From contig JBHZQV010000014.1 of the NCBI GenBank assembly GCA_042867185.1, positions 1 to 64,000 on the forward strand: DNA of 64,000 bases. Direction: 5' to 3'. The stretch's first letter is position 1; every line of letters begins with the position of its first letter. This stretch comes from Xylophilus sp042867185. GTDB lineage: Bacteria; Pseudomonadota; Gammaproteobacteria; Burkholderiales; Burkholderiaceae_C. The notes below the pieces were generated by a model, which did no database searches, was not told the origin of the DNA, and saw nothing but the letters and a program-made list of their open reading frames with translations. Positions 52,496 through 62,155 of the stretch are shown here, piece after piece. The position numbers and the translations under genes are program-made.

Positions 52496-55400
52496 TGCCC
52501 AAGGCACCGCATATGTCCAACGCCGCCATCCTCCGCCGTCAATCACTCGGTCGCCATACGCTGGCACGGGTGTTACAGCCCCTTCACCGCTTTCGCTGGC
52601 TTATCGGTATGGGCCTGTTGGCTCTCGGTGCGCTGTTCTCGTTCTTTGCGAACAGCCAAGTCGCCTCCGGCTATAAAACCGTTTCACTTTCATCGAATCC
52701 GCTTTATGCAACTGCCACCGGCGACAAACCGACATTGGCATTGGCACTGTCAGTCGAGTTTCCGACCGTCGGTGCGCAATACGTTCGCACCGACGGCATA
52801 ACGGGGGCTTTACCTGACGCAACCAATGCCAATACCGAAGATCCCACCTACTCAAATACCAACGATTATCTAGGCTACTACGACGCCGATAGCTGCTACG
52901 CCTACAAAAATACGCCAGAAGAAACGCCTGCCACCGGATTCAGCGCTACAGATTACAAACGTTTCGACCGCACCGATGATCCGGCCACCGCACACCAGTG
53001 CAAAGACGCCTTCAGCGGAAATTTTTTGAACTGGGCCAGCAACTCAGCAATTGACATGCTGCGACTAGCCCTCTCGGGGGGCGACCGGTACATTGACACA
53101 GAAACCCTCACGATTTTGCAACGGGCATCCCTACCCGATGGCGATCCTATATGCATGTGGAACAGCAGTAATTTTCCGGCCAAACGCCTTCAGAAAGACG
53201 GCGGCGGCACAGGCAAGTACTGGGGCGCAGTTCCAAAGAAAATGATGGATGCGGCCAATGGCAGTGATATTTGGATTGCCAACACACTCAATCGAATTTA
53301 TTTTGGAACCTCTAAAACATCCCCTGGCGACTGCAATCAATCCGCCAGTTATAGCCTGAACGTCAGAACGCCTAACACAATAACAGCATTTCCATATCAA
53401 AAAGCCAACAATGCACAAGCAATCTTCAATGGCGCATCGTGCGCGAACGAGGGCGGCAACTGCATATTTACTGGCCGCAAAGAAGTTCTTTTCGGCGCAG
53501 ACACTGTATATGACAGTAGAGGCAGGGTAACCGCTACGGGCGGATGGCTCACATTTGTAGGCGAAAACGGTGCCGACTGCTCCGTCTATGCCACAGGCAC
53601 ACGCAAGGACCCTGCCCCCAACATTCCGAAAAGTTGCTTCGTCAAAGATTACAAGGGCACCCTTCCCGGTGACGCAATCAATCAAAAGAACGCCTTGAAC
53701 AACGATGGATTTTTCTATTCGCGTGTAAGCGTATGCGGTGTTGATGGATCGGGTGCGCTAGCAGAAGTTCGGGATTACGGCGTTGACAAGGATGGCACGC
53801 GCGCTTACTGCACTCGGTATCCGTCCGGAAAATACAAACCGACGGGCGTCATACAAAAGTATTCCGAACAGCTCCGCCTGGCAGCCTTCGGCTATCTGAT
53901 GGATCAAACTGCAAGTTATTCCAGCGGCCGATATGGCGGCGTGCTGAGAGCCCCAATGAAGTACGTAGGGCAGAAAACTTTCGACATCTACGGTCAAGAC
54001 AACACCCCCACCAGCGGGAACCCCAATGCCGAATGGAACACCACTACGGGCGTCTTTAATGGCAACCCAGACAACGATAGCACCCAGGCACCGGCCATCA
54101 GCGGCGTTATTAATTACCTCAACAAATTCGGACGTACCGGCCCCGTCCCAGGTCGCTACAAAAGATTCGACCCCATCGGCGAGCTTTACTATGAAACACT
54201 CAGGTATTTACAAGGCCTAGATCCAAGTGCAGACGCGATTTCCGGCGTAGACATGAAAACAGCAGGTGGGAAGGCACTCTACGATGGTTTTCCGGTTTAT
54301 ACAGACTGGTCGAAGATCGATCCCTACAAGGACCGCAGCAAAGATGGCAACTACGCCTGCCTCCGCAGCAATGTCGTGGTGATTGGCGACATCAATACCC
54401 ACGACGGCAATAGGTTCCCGTCTTCCGATCCGACGAAAAATATCGTAAATGCACTCGATTGGCGAACTGTTGTACAGAATTTCGAGAAAAATCTAACTTC
54501 CCAAACCTATATCGATGGCTCGGGTACCACGCGTAACAGCGAGAATCCGAACGGCGCGAACAATAATGTTCCGTCAGGATCCCAAACAAGTGCCATCATG
54601 GGTGCCGCCTATTGGGCACACTCCCATGACATTCGCGGAACCTCCTGGACCGACCAGCCGGACAAGCAACGGCCAGGGCTTCGCGTGAAGACCTTCACAT
54701 TCGATGTGAATGAAAACGGCGGATCCACCAATGACAATACTCGCAGAACCAGTAACCAACTCTTCATGGCAGCTAAATATGGCGGCTATGAGGCGGACTC
54801 GACGAATATTGCGCTCAACCCGTACAACGTGAACGGGAACCCCTTCCGCGACGAAAATAACGACGTAAACAATAACGTCTGGCAGCGCCCGACTCAAAAA
54901 GGAGAGGCCGCGAGTTACTACCTGCAAAGCGATGCAAAAAAGGTACTGGCCGCATTTGATTCCATCTTTGGCAGCGCGGCCGACGCCACGCGCAGCATTG
55001 CCGGCGCCGCTTCGCAAAGTAAAAACCTCACAACGGACGGTGGCGTCACGTACCAAGGCGCGTTCGACGCCACGGATTGGTCAGGCGATCTGCTGGCTTT
55101 GCCGGTCAATTTGAACAGCGATAACAACCAGGCCACAACCCCCGATAATCCGCTGTGGTCTGCTTCCGATAAACTGATGGCATTGGGCAGCAACGCAGCG
55201 ACCATACGCAACATCGTGGTGGGCACCAAGGGGGCTAATCCGGCAACCCAGGCTGTCAATTTTGCGGTTGGGGCGATCGAAGCCTCTCTGAAAGCTGACT
55301 TGAACAAAGCCTCGCCGACATCCGCGGCGGACGGGCTCGCCGATCAGCGGCTTGCGTACCTGCGAGGCGATCGAACCCAGGAAGGCGCCACGTTCCGGAT

Positions 55401-57072
55401 TCGCAAGAAACTGCTCGGTGATATCGTCAATTCGGCCGTGGTCTACTCGGGCGTGCCTGTCACCAATATCACTGCAGCGGGTTACGCTGATTTCTACGCA
55501 GCCAACAAGAATCGGGTACCCGCCGTTTTTGTCGGGGCCAATGACGGCATGCTGCATGCTTTCAATGCCACCACGGGCCAGACAGATTCCGGCAAGGAAC
55601 TGTTTGCCTACATACCAAGTTGGATGGGCCCAAAGCTATCAGCCCTGACCAGCAAGACCTATTTAAGCAACCACCAAAGCTACGTCGATGGAAGCTCGGC
55701 GGTAACAGAAGCGCAAGTAGGCACAGGCAGCGGTGCAGCGGACTGGAAGACCGTGCTAGTGGGCAGCACGGGAGCCGGCGGGCGCGGTGTGTTTGCCTTG
55801 GATGTCACAAACCCCGCGGCATTTTCGGCCTCTAACGTCATGTGGGAGTTTTCGGGCCTCAACGACCCCGACATGGGTTATGTGGTGGGCAGGCCGCAGA
55901 TTCTAAAACTCCGCACCAGTGCTGCCAGCGATAGCGCGGTATACAAGTATTTCGCGGTAGTTGCCAGTGGCGTCAACAACTCGCTGAACGATGGAACCGA
56001 TCTAAGCAATGCCACCGGCCGCCCGGCCCTGTTTCTCTTGGATTTGGGCAAACCGGCAGGTACGGCGTGGGCCCTCAACACCAATTACTACAAACTCAGC
56101 TTGCCGGCGGCCGACAATCTGTCTAAGAGTGTTGCCCCGGGACTGCTCAACTTCACTCCGGTGTTTGACAGATTTAGCGCAGTGGCAGCCATTTTTATGG
56201 GAGATCTTCAGGGCAACCTTTGGAAGCTGGACTTCGCGAAGATTGTAAATAAAGGCAAGGACGACTGGACCATGCCCAAACTGTCGGCGTATGTGCGCAG
56301 CGTTGCTGCGGTCAACACGCCGTATCCGCTGTTTATCGCCAAGGACGCGGGCGGTGCTACACAACCCATCACGGCAGCGCCCAGTGTGCATAAGGGCGAG
56401 GGAGACGATGTCAGTTATGTCGCCTTCGGAACCGGAAAATACTTGGAGGCTACCGACCGATCAGCCACGACTACCCAGTCTATCTATGCCGTGCTGGATG
56501 ATCCAAGTGAGAATAAGTTCGACACCGCATCACCCGTGACGAGTGCAATCGCAGGGCGAGGTCGCCTTCAAGCTGGAGTGGCAGCCACCGCCGCCAAAAC
56601 CGTGAAAGTGCCCGCATTCACCTGGGGCCGTCCGGCCAGTGACAGCGACATGACCAAGCGCGCAGGCTTTTATTTCGACTTCCCGGTCACGGGTGAACGA
56701 CAGGTCAGCGATGCCAAGGTTCTGGGCGACAATTTTATTTTCGGCAGCTTGATACCAAGTGCCGTTGGCAGCGGCAATACGTGCGGGGCCGATGGCGGCA
56801 GCGGCAACCAGTGGATCGTCAACATTGACACCGGTGCGGCCGTGTATCGCACATCCACTGTTGGGTTGCTGGGCCCGCCGATCTTGCAAACTCTGGTGCC
56901 TGCAACAGTCTTGACAGAGAAAGACAACAGCGGACGACAGATTCGGACCATCACCAGCCAAATCATCTCGGTCGGCTCGACGGGCACGTCGCCTGGTGGC
57001 ACGACCACCACCAACATCACCGTCGGCCGCCTCAGCTGGCGCCAGATCAACAATTACCAGAACCTGCGATAG
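52495..57072 (+). CDS. pilY1: Type IV pilus tip adhesin PilY1
   Basis: This is a 1525-residue pilus-tip adhesin/assembly factor. A membrane/signal segment lies at about residues 30-52. The N-terminal 800 residues are variable and rich in Asn, Asp, Thr and Tyr (for example GNFLNWASNSAIDMLRLALS). The C-terminal PilC/PilY1 beta-propeller is clear: VFVGANDGMLHAFNATTGQ, WKTVLVGSTGAGGRGVFALD, and IFMGDLQGNLWKLDFAK. An ATG at 52495 shares a base with the pilX stop; a TTG one codon earlier is possible. The 52.8-55 kb part is visibly more AT-rich than the flanking genes, suggesting exchange of the N-terminal module. Confidence 0.93.
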   Translation: MPKAPHMSNAAILRRQSLGRHTLARVLQPLHRFRWLIGMGLLALGALFSFFANSQVASGYKTVSLSSNPLYATATGDKPTLALALSVEFPTVGAQYVRTDGITGALPDATNANTEDPTYSNTNDYLGYYDADSCYAYKNTPEETPATGFSATDYKRFDRTDDPATAHQCKDAFSGNFLNWASNSAIDMLRLALSGGDRYIDTETLTILQRASLPDGDPICMWNSSNFPAKRLQKDGGGTGKYWGAVPKKMMDAANGSDIWIANTLNRIYFGTSKTSPGDCNQSASYSLNVRTPNTITAFPYQKANNAQAIFNGASCANEGGNCIFTGRKEVLFGADTVYDSRGRVTATGGWLTFVGENGADCSVYATGTRKDPAPNIPKSCFVKDYKGTLPGDAINQKNALNNDGFFYSRVSVCGVDGSGALAEVRDYGVDKDGTRAYCTRYPSGKYKPTGVIQKYSEQLRLAAFGYLMDQTASYSSGRYGGVLRAPMKYVGQKTFDIYGQDNTPTSGNPNAEWNTTTGVFNGNPDNDSTQAPAISGVINYLNKFGRTGPVPGRYKRFDPIGELYYETLRYLQGLDPSADAISGVDMKTAGGKALYDGFPVYTDWSKIDPYKDRSKDGNYACLRSNVVVIGDINTHDGNRFPSSDPTKNIVNALDWRTVVQNFEKNLTSQTYIDGSGTTRNSENPNGANNNVPSGSQTSAIMGAAYWAHSHDIRGTSWTDQPDKQRPGLRVKTFTFDVNENGGSTNDNTRRTSNQLFMAAKYGGYEADSTNIALNPYNVNGNPFRDENNDVNNNVWQRPTQKGEAASYYLQSDAKKVLAAFDSIFGSAADATRSIAGAASQSKNLTTDGGVTYQGAFDATDWSGDLLALPVNLNSDNNQATTPDNPLWSASDKLMALGSNAATIRNIVVGTKGANPATQAVNFAVGAIEASLKADLNKASPTSAADGLADQRLAYLRGDRTQEGATFRIRKKLLGDIVNSAVVYSGVPVTNITAAGYADFYAANKNRVPAVFVGANDGMLHAFNATTGQTDSGKELFAYIPSWMGPKLSALTSKTYLSNHQSYVDGSSAVTEAQVGTGSGAADWKTVLVGSTGAGGRGVFALDVTNPAAFSASNVMWEFSGLNDPDMGYVVGRPQILKLRTSAASDSAVYKYFAVVASGVNNSLNDGTDLSNATGRPALFLLDLGKPAGTAWALNTNYYKLSLPAADNLSKSVAPGLLNFTPVFDRFSAVAAIFMGDLQGNLWKLDFAKIVNKGKDDWTMPKLSAYVRSVAAVNTPYPLFIAKDAGGATQPITAAPSVHKGEGDDVSYVAFGTGKYLEATDRSATTTQSIYAVLDDPSENKFDTASPVTSAIAGRGRLQAGVAATAAKTVKVPAFTWGRPASDSDMTKRAGFYFDFPVTGERQVSDAKVLGDNFIFGSLIPSAVGSGNTCGADGGSGNQWIVNIDTGAAVYRTSTVGLLGPPILQTLVPATVLTEKDNSGRQIRTITSQIISVGSTGTSPGGTTTTNITVGRLSWRQINNYQNLR

Positions 57073-57078
57073 GCCGCC

Positions 57079-57564
57079 ATGCAAAAACCCCGTCCTTCCG
57101 TGCGTGGCTTCACCTTAATCGAGCTGATGATCGTGGTGGCGGTGGTGGCCATCCTGGCCAGCATCGCCTACCCCTCCTATACCGAATCGGTCCGCAAGGG
57201 CCGCCGGGCGCAAGCGCGTGCGGCGCTGGTAGAACTCATGCAGCAGCAAGAGCGCTACATGACGCAGCGCAATACCTATCTGGCGTTTACCAATGTGGCC
57301 GGCACCACCAACCCTCCAGCCGCCAGCAACACCTTCAAGGTCTACTCCGGTGACACTGCCACCAATCCACCCTACTGGATCGCAGCAGGAGCCTGTGCAC
57401 CGGCGGCAGACGGAACCCAGCCCAGCACCAATACCTGCATCAACCTCGTGGCTACACCGACGCAGGCAGACCCCAAACTGACGAGCCTGAGCCTTAGCAG
57501 CACGGGCATCAAGGATTGCGTTCAGCCCAATGGCGTGACCGACAAGAAGATATGCTGGCCCTGA
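57079..57564 (+). CDS. pilE: Type IV pilin, PilE-like
   Basis: This is a 161-residue type IVa pilin-like protein. The prepilin site is VRGFTLIELMIVVAVVAILA with conserved Glu5; residues 30-55 continue the alpha-1 helix (YPSYTESVRKGRRAQARAAL). Two cysteines near the C-terminus (DCVQPNG...KKICWP) could form the D-loop disulfide. Genes at this place usually encode the minor pilin PilE of the tip complex rather than the main PilA. Confidence 0.9.
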   Translation: MQKPRPSVRGFTLIELMIVVAVVAILASIAYPSYTESVRKGRRAQARAALVELMQQQERYMTQRNTYLAFTNVAGTTNPPAASNTFKVYSGDTATNPPYWIAAGACAPAADGTQPSTNTCINLVATPTQADPKLTSLSLSSTGIKDCVQPNGVTDKKICWP

Positions 57565-58148
57565 CATCGATGCGCCGCGCCGCGCGCGGCTTTACCCTTA
57601 TCGAGCTGATGGTGACCGTGGCCATCGTGGCCATCCTCGGCATGGTGGCGGTGCCCAGCTTTGTGGCTTTTCAGCGTAACTCCGAGCTCACCAGCACCAG
57701 CAATTCGCTGCTGGCGGCCATCGGTACCGCACGGTCGGAGGCAATGAAGCGCAACATGCGGGTGGTCGTGGTGCCGTTCTCGGGCACCAGTTGGGGCAAC
57801 GGCTGGAAGGTATTTGCGGACCTCAACAAGGATGGCAAGCTCAGCGATAGCGATACCATCGTGGCGCAGCGCGATGCCCCCCTGCCCAGCTATTTCGCCA
57901 CGCCCGCCGGGACCGAGACTGCCGCTGCCGGCACCACGGACGGCCCTTACATCATGTTTGACGGATCAGGTTATTTGGCCAAACGAGATAGCGGCGGCGC
58001 CCAGAACATGTCAATCACGTTCAACCGTACCGACGACACGTCGGCCAAGCAAACCCGAATCCTTCTCTTGTCCAGGCCAGGCCGCGCACGCGTCTGCACC
58101 CCTAGCGGTGCAAACGACGCGACTTGCAATGCTTCAGCTAAATCCTGA
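57552..58148 (+). CDS. fimT: Type II secretion/type IV pilus minor pseudopilin, FimT/GspH-like
   Basis: This is a 198-residue FimT/FimU (GspH-domain) minor pilin. The prepilin site is ARGFTLIELMVTVAIVAILG, followed by VPSFVAFQRNSELTSTSNSL and LAAIGTARSEAMKRN typical of GspH. I chose the ATG at 57552, which has AAGAAG upstream and overlaps pilE by 13 bases; ATG 57570 is an alternative without a binding site. It ends inside the ribD start region. Confidence 0.9.
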   Translation: MLALTSMRRAARGFTLIELMVTVAIVAILGMVAVPSFVAFQRNSELTSTSNSLLAAIGTARSEAMKRNMRVVVVPFSGTSWGNGWKVFADLNKDGKLSDSDTIVAQRDAPLPSYFATPAGTETAAAGTTDGPYIMFDGSGYLAKRDSGGAQNMSITFNRTDDTSAKQTRILLLSRPGRARVCTPSGANDATCNASAKS

Positions 58149-59238
58149 AATGGGTTTTGACGGGACGGCGCAAGCGCTGGGGCTTGCGGGTGCCAACCTG
58201 TTCGCCGCCTCCTCTCGCGCCCGTAGTGGATGCGTGTTGAAGGCTGCGGATGGCACCGTCCTTGCGACCGGCACGACGGGCGGTGCAGGCGCACTCTCAG
58301 CCGAGCTCGAAGCGCTGCGAAACGTTGTGGAACAGGGCGGTTCTACTTCGGGTGCAACCGCGTACCTAGTGGTCGAACCCGACAACTCCGCTGCGTGCGA
58401 CGCCCTCATCGCAGCAGGTATCGCGCGTGCGGTCGTATCGGTCGCGCACCCCGGTCCTGACTGGGCGGGTCAAGGCATCGCCCGGCTGCGCGCGGCAGGG
58501 ATCGTGGTGGAGGTGGGCCCAGGCGCATCGCAGGCGCGGGAACTGAATCTCGGACTGTTCAGCCGCCTCCAGCGCCAGCGCCCGTGGGTCCGCCTCAAGG
58601 CTGCGATTTCCTTAGATGGCGCCACCGCGCTACCAGACGGCCGCAGCCAATGGATCACCGCTGCTGCAGCGCGTACCGACGGCCACGCGTGGCGGGCACG
58701 TGCCTGCGCAGTGCTCACCGGCATGGGCACGGTGCGCGATGACAACCCGCGGCTGGACGTGCGGCTGGTGCCAACCCCTCGCCAGCCCCCTCTCGTCATC
58801 GTGGACAGCCGGCTGGAAACCCCGCTGAACGCGGCCCTGTTCGAGGTTCCGGAGCGGGCCGTCTGGATCTACGCAGCACACGCCGATCCGTCCCGGCAAG
58901 CCGCGCTGGAGCAACGCGGCGCCACGGTCACGCTGCTGCCGCAGCCCAACGGCAAGGTCGCCCTGCCCGCGTTGATGCAAGACCTGGCACGCCGCGGCAT
59001 CAACGAACTGCATGTGGAAGCGGGCGCGCAACTCAATGGGTCCCTGGTCCGGGAAGGTCTGGTGGATGAATTCTTGGTCTACATGGCGCCCAAGCTGATC
59101 GGCGAAGGCCGGCCGCTGGCTGCTTTTGGCCCGTTGGCCGATCTGGGGGAGGCGCTTGCGCTGCGCTTCCAGTCGGTCGAGCAGGTGGGCGACGATCTGC
59201 GCATCCTGGCCCGGGTGGTCGGGCGCGACGATTTTTAG
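58129..59238 (+). CDS. ribD: RibD with degenerate deaminase domain and intact reductase domain
   Basis: This is a 369-residue RibD homologue for steps two and three of riboflavin synthesis. The C-terminal reductase is normal (RPWVRLKAAISLDGATALPD, GMGTVRDDNPRLDVRLVPTP, GRGINELHVEAG-type block). The N-terminal deaminase is not. The HAE motif is SAE (Ser57-Ala58-Glu59), the EPCSHHGRTPPC zinc loop is shortened to EPDNSAAC, and the NPxVG segment is missing. It should therefore reduce but not deaminate. The start is uncertain (58129 or 58150); the gene overlaps fimT. Confidence 0.9.
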   Translation: MLQLNPEMGFDGTAQALGLAGANLFAASSRARSGCVLKAADGTVLATGTTGGAGALSAELEALRNVVEQGGSTSGATAYLVVEPDNSAACDALIAAGIARAVVSVAHPGPDWAGQGIARLRAAGIVVEVGPGASQARELNLGLFSRLQRQRPWVRLKAAISLDGATALPDGRSQWITAAAARTDGHAWRARACAVLTGMGTVRDDNPRLDVRLVPTPRQPPLVIVDSRLETPLNAALFEVPERAVWIYAAHADPSRQAALEQRGATVTLLPQPNGKVALPALMQDLARRGINELHVEAGAQLNGSLVREGLVDEFLVYMAPKLIGEGRPLAAFGPLADLGEALALRFQSVEQVGDDLRILARVVGRDDF

Positions 59239-59314
59239 CCGCCGGAAACGTCGGCGCGGGGATTAACGCGCCGCTGCGTGATGGTCACGGGCCATTCCCT
59301 GCGAAAATACCCCG

Positions 59315-59998
59315 ATGTTCACCGGAATCATCACTGGCGTGGGGCGCATCGGCGCCGTTGAAGACCTGGGCACTGCGGCCCAGCACTTCGGAAAAAGACT
59401 CACATTGGAGACGCCGGCGGGCTATCTCGACGATGTCGGGCTGGGCGACAGCATTGCCCTCAATGGCGCCTGCATGACGGTCACCGGCTTCGACGCCGCG
59501 GCCGGCCACTTCACCATCGACATCTCCGCCGAATCGCTGGACAAGACCGCCAGCCTGGACGGCGTCGGCACGCCCATCAACCTGGAAAAGGCCTTGCGGG
59601 CGCACGACCGTCTGGGCGGACACATCGTCTCGGGCCATGTGGACGGCATCGGCACGGTGCTGCGGTTCGCGCCGGTGGGCGAAAGCTGGGATCTGCAGGT
59701 GCAGGCACCGGCGTTTCTGGCGCGCTATCTGGCGTACAAAGGCTCGATCACCGTCAACGGTGTCAGCCTGACCGTCAACCAGGTGGACGATGTGGCGGGG
59801 GGTGCGGTGGTGCATATCAACCTGATCCCGCACACCGTACAGAATACAGCCTTGCAAGCGCTGCGCGCCGGTAGCGCCGTGAACCTCGAGATCGACACCG
59901 TGGCCCGCTATGTGGAGCGCATGCTGTCGCTTACCGCGATTCCGGCAGTGCCGCCTTCTTCACCTTCTACCCAGGCCCCGCGCCTTCCCACTGCATGA
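59315..59998 (+). CDS. ribE: Riboflavin synthase alpha chain
   Basis: This is a 227-residue riboflavin synthase that dismutates two 6,7-dimethyl-8-ribityllumazines into riboflavin and a pyrimidine. The doubled lumazine-binding fold is visible: MFTGIITGVGRIGAVED and SIALNGACMTVTGFD in the first half, GGHIVSGHVDGIG and SITVNGVSLTVNQVDD in the second. A Pro/Ser-rich tail of about 20 residues ends it. The stop overlaps the ribBA start. Confidence 0.97.
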   Translation: MFTGIITGVGRIGAVEDLGTAAQHFGKRLTLETPAGYLDDVGLGDSIALNGACMTVTGFDAAAGHFTIDISAESLDKTASLDGVGTPINLEKALRAHDRLGGHIVSGHVDGIGTVLRFAPVGESWDLQVQAPAFLARYLAYKGSITVNGVSLTVNQVDDVAGGAVVHINLIPHTVQNTALQALRAGSAVNLEIDTVARYVERMLSLTAIPAVPPSSPSTQAPRLPTA

Positions 59999-61113
59999 GT
60001 GCCTTGCCTCCCGTTTCCATCTCGCCGGTCGAAGACATCGTGGCCGAACTGCGCGCGGGCCGCATGGTCATTCTGGTGGACGAGGAAGACCGCGAGAACG
60101 AGGGCGACCTGATCATCGCGGCCGACCACATCAGTGCCGAATCGATCAACTTCATGGCCCGCCATGCGCGCGGCCTGATCTGCCTGACCTTGTCGCGCGA
60201 GATGTGCGAGCGCCTCCACCTGCCGCCCATGGTCGCGCGCAACGGGACCAAGCAGGGCACGGCCTTCACCGTGTCTATCGAGGCAACCGAGGGAGTGACC
60301 ACCGGTATTTCCGCAGCCGACCGCGCGCGCACGGTGCAGGCCGCGGTGGCGCGCGACGCGCAGGCCAGCGACCTGGTGCAGCCCGGGCACATCTTTCCGC
60401 TGCAGGCGGTCGACGGCGGCGTGCTGATGCGGGCCGGCCACACCGAGGCCGGCTGCGACCTGGCCGCGATGGCCGGCTGCAGCCCCGCGTCGGTCATCTG
60501 CGAGGTGATGAACGACGACGGCACGATGGCGCGCCTGCCCGACCTGCAGATCTTCGCGGCGCAGCACGGCCTGAAGATCGGCACGATCGCCGGCCTGATC
60601 GAGCACCGCAGCCGCCACGACTCGCTGGTCGAAAAGATCGGCAGCCGCACCCTCAACACCGCCGCCGGCCCCTTCACCGCCCATGCGTTCCGCGACAAGC
60701 CGAGCCGGGGCGTGCACCTGGCCCTGGTGCGCGGCGAGTGGGCACCCGACGACGTGGTGCCGGCCCGGGTGCACGAGCCGCTGTCGGTGCTCGATGCGCT
60801 GGAGGTGGACCGCAGCATGCACAGCTGGACGCTCGACGCCAGCCTGCGCCATGTGGCCGGCGAAGGCCGCGGCGTGGTGGTGCTGCTGAACTGCGGCGAA
60901 AGCGCGGCCGAGCTGCTCGCGCAGTTCGAGGGCACCGCCCGCGCCGCCCAGGCGCCCGAGCGCGGCCGCATGGACCTGCGCACCTACGGCATCGGCGCGC
61001 AGATCCTGCGCGAGTGCGGCGTGCGCCGGATGAATCTGCTCGGCGCGCCGCGCCGCATGCCCAGCATGACAGGCTACGGCCTGGAGCTGGTCGGCTATCT
61101 CCAGAAGGACTGA
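59995..61113 (+). CDS. ribBA: DHBP synthase with degenerate GTP cyclohydrolase II domain (RibBA/RibBX type)
   Basis: This is a 372-residue protein. The N-terminal 3,4-dihydroxy-2-butanone-4-phosphate synthase domain is complete (ILVDEEDRENEGDLIIAADH, GHIFPLQAVDGGVLMRAGHT, EAGCDLAAMAG). The C-terminal cyclohydrolase II-like domain keeps the fold but lacks the three zinc cysteines and the catalytic loop: where CLTGDVFGSLRCDC is expected it reads EPLSVLDALEVDRSMHSW. It should make the four-carbon unit but not open GTP, so a separate RibA is needed elsewhere. This variant is known in beta-proteobacteria. Confidence 0.93.
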   Translation: MSALPPVSISPVEDIVAELRAGRMVILVDEEDRENEGDLIIAADHISAESINFMARHARGLICLTLSREMCERLHLPPMVARNGTKQGTAFTVSIEATEGVTTGISAADRARTVQAAVARDAQASDLVQPGHIFPLQAVDGGVLMRAGHTEAGCDLAAMAGCSPASVICEVMNDDGTMARLPDLQIFAAQHGLKIGTIAGLIEHRSRHDSLVEKIGSRTLNTAAGPFTAHAFRDKPSRGVHLALVRGEWAPDDVVPARVHEPLSVLDALEVDRSMHSWTLDASLRHVAGEGRGVVVLLNCGESAAELLAQFEGTARAAQAPERGRMDLRTYGIGAQILRECGVRRMNLLGAPRRMPSMTGYGLELVGYLQKD

Positions 61114-61118
61114 ACAAG

Positions 61119-61583
61119 ATGTTGGGTGCAGACAAAGGCCAGGGCGTGCGCGCCGATGGCCGCAAGCTTTCGATCGGCATCGTGCAGGCCCGCTTCAACG
61201 CCGGCATCACCGATGCCCTGGCCGCGGCCTGCCGTGCCGAGCTGCTCGCGCTGAGCGTGGCCGAGAAGAACATCGAGCACGTCCTGGTGCCGGGCGCGCT
61301 CGAAGTGCCGCTGGCGCTGCAGGCGATGGCCGTGGCGGGCCGGCACGACGCACTGATCGCCCTGGGCTGCATCATCCGCGGCGAGACCTACCATTTCGAG
61401 CTGGTGGCCAACGAATCGGGCGCGGGCGTGACCCGCGTGTCGCTCGACCACCGCCTGCCGATCGCCAATGCGATCCTCACCACCGAAAACCTCGACCAGG
61501 CCGTGGCGCGCCAGACCGAAAAGGGTCGCGATGCGGCGCAGGTCGCCGTCGAGATGGCGAACCTGCTGGACACCCTGACATGA
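61119..61583 (+). CDS. ribH: 6,7-dimethyl-8-ribityllumazine synthase
   Basis: This is a 154-residue lumazine synthase that joins the RibD product and the DHBP synthase product. Signatures: SIGIVQARFNAGITDALAAA, VPGALEVPLALQAMA, ALGCIIRGETYHFELVANES and ILTTENLDQAVART-type end. It begins five bases after ribBA and overlaps nusB by four. Confidence 0.97.
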   Translation: MLGADKGQGVRADGRKLSIGIVQARFNAGITDALAAACRAELLALSVAEKNIEHVLVPGALEVPLALQAMAVAGRHDALIALGCIIRGETYHFELVANESGAGVTRVSLDHRLPIANAILTTENLDQAVARQTEKGRDAAQVAVEMANLLDTLT

Positions 61584-62155
61584 CCGAAGAAAAAGAAATC
61601 CCCGCCGCCGACACCCCTGCGGCCACCGCCCCGGCAGCGCCTGCCGCGCCGACGAAGAAGCCCGGCACCACTAGCACCGGCGTTCGCAAGGCGTCCGCCA
61701 AGCCGCCGCGCAGCCGGTCCCGCGAGTTCGCGCTGCAGGCCCTCTACCAGTACCTGGTGGGCCACAACGAGCCCACCGCGATCGACCACTTCACCCGCGA
61801 CCTGTCGGGCTTCCACAAGGCCGACGCGGTGCACTACGACGCCCTGCTGCACGGCTGCATCGCCGACGTGGAGCTGCAGAACGGCCTGATCGAGCCCCTG
61901 CTCGACCGCAAGCTGACCCAGCTGTCGCCGATCGAGCATGCGGTGATGTGGATCGGCGTCTACGAATTCCGCAACTGCCTCGACGTGCCGTGGCGCGTCG
62001 TCATCAACGAGTGCATCGAGCTGGCCAAGGAATTTGGCGGCACCGACGGCCACAAGTACGTCAACGGCGTGCTGAACGGCCTGGCGCCCTCCCTGCGCGC
62101 CGCCGAAGTCGCGGCCGACCGTTCGCGCAACGGCGGCGGCACCGCGTCCGCATGA
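61580..62155 (+). CDS. nusB: Transcription antitermination factor NusB
   Basis: This is a 191-residue NusB, the RNA-binding partner of NusE in rRNA antitermination. The all-helical domain starts at about residue 45 (SRSREFALQALYQYLVGHNE) and includes LSPIEHAVMWIGVYEFRN and WRVVINECIELAKEFGGTDG with HKYVNGVLNGLA. A 44-residue Ala/Pro/Lys-rich N-terminal tail is longer than in E. coli. The ribH-nusB order is standard. Confidence 0.96.
   Translation: MTEEKEIPAADTPAATAPAAPAAPTKKPGTTSTGVRKASAKPPRSRSREFALQALYQYLVGHNEPTAIDHFTRDLSGFHKADAVHYDALLHGCIADVELQNGLIEPLLDRKLTQLSPIEHAVMWIGVYEFRNCLDVPWRVVINECIELAKEFGGTDGHKYVNGVLNGLAPSLRAAEVAADRSRNGGGTASA

Noticed and set aside
58000..58150. FMN riboswitch before ribD
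   Set aside because: The ribD upstream DNA is fimT coding sequence and none of the conserved FMN-aptamer segments is visible.
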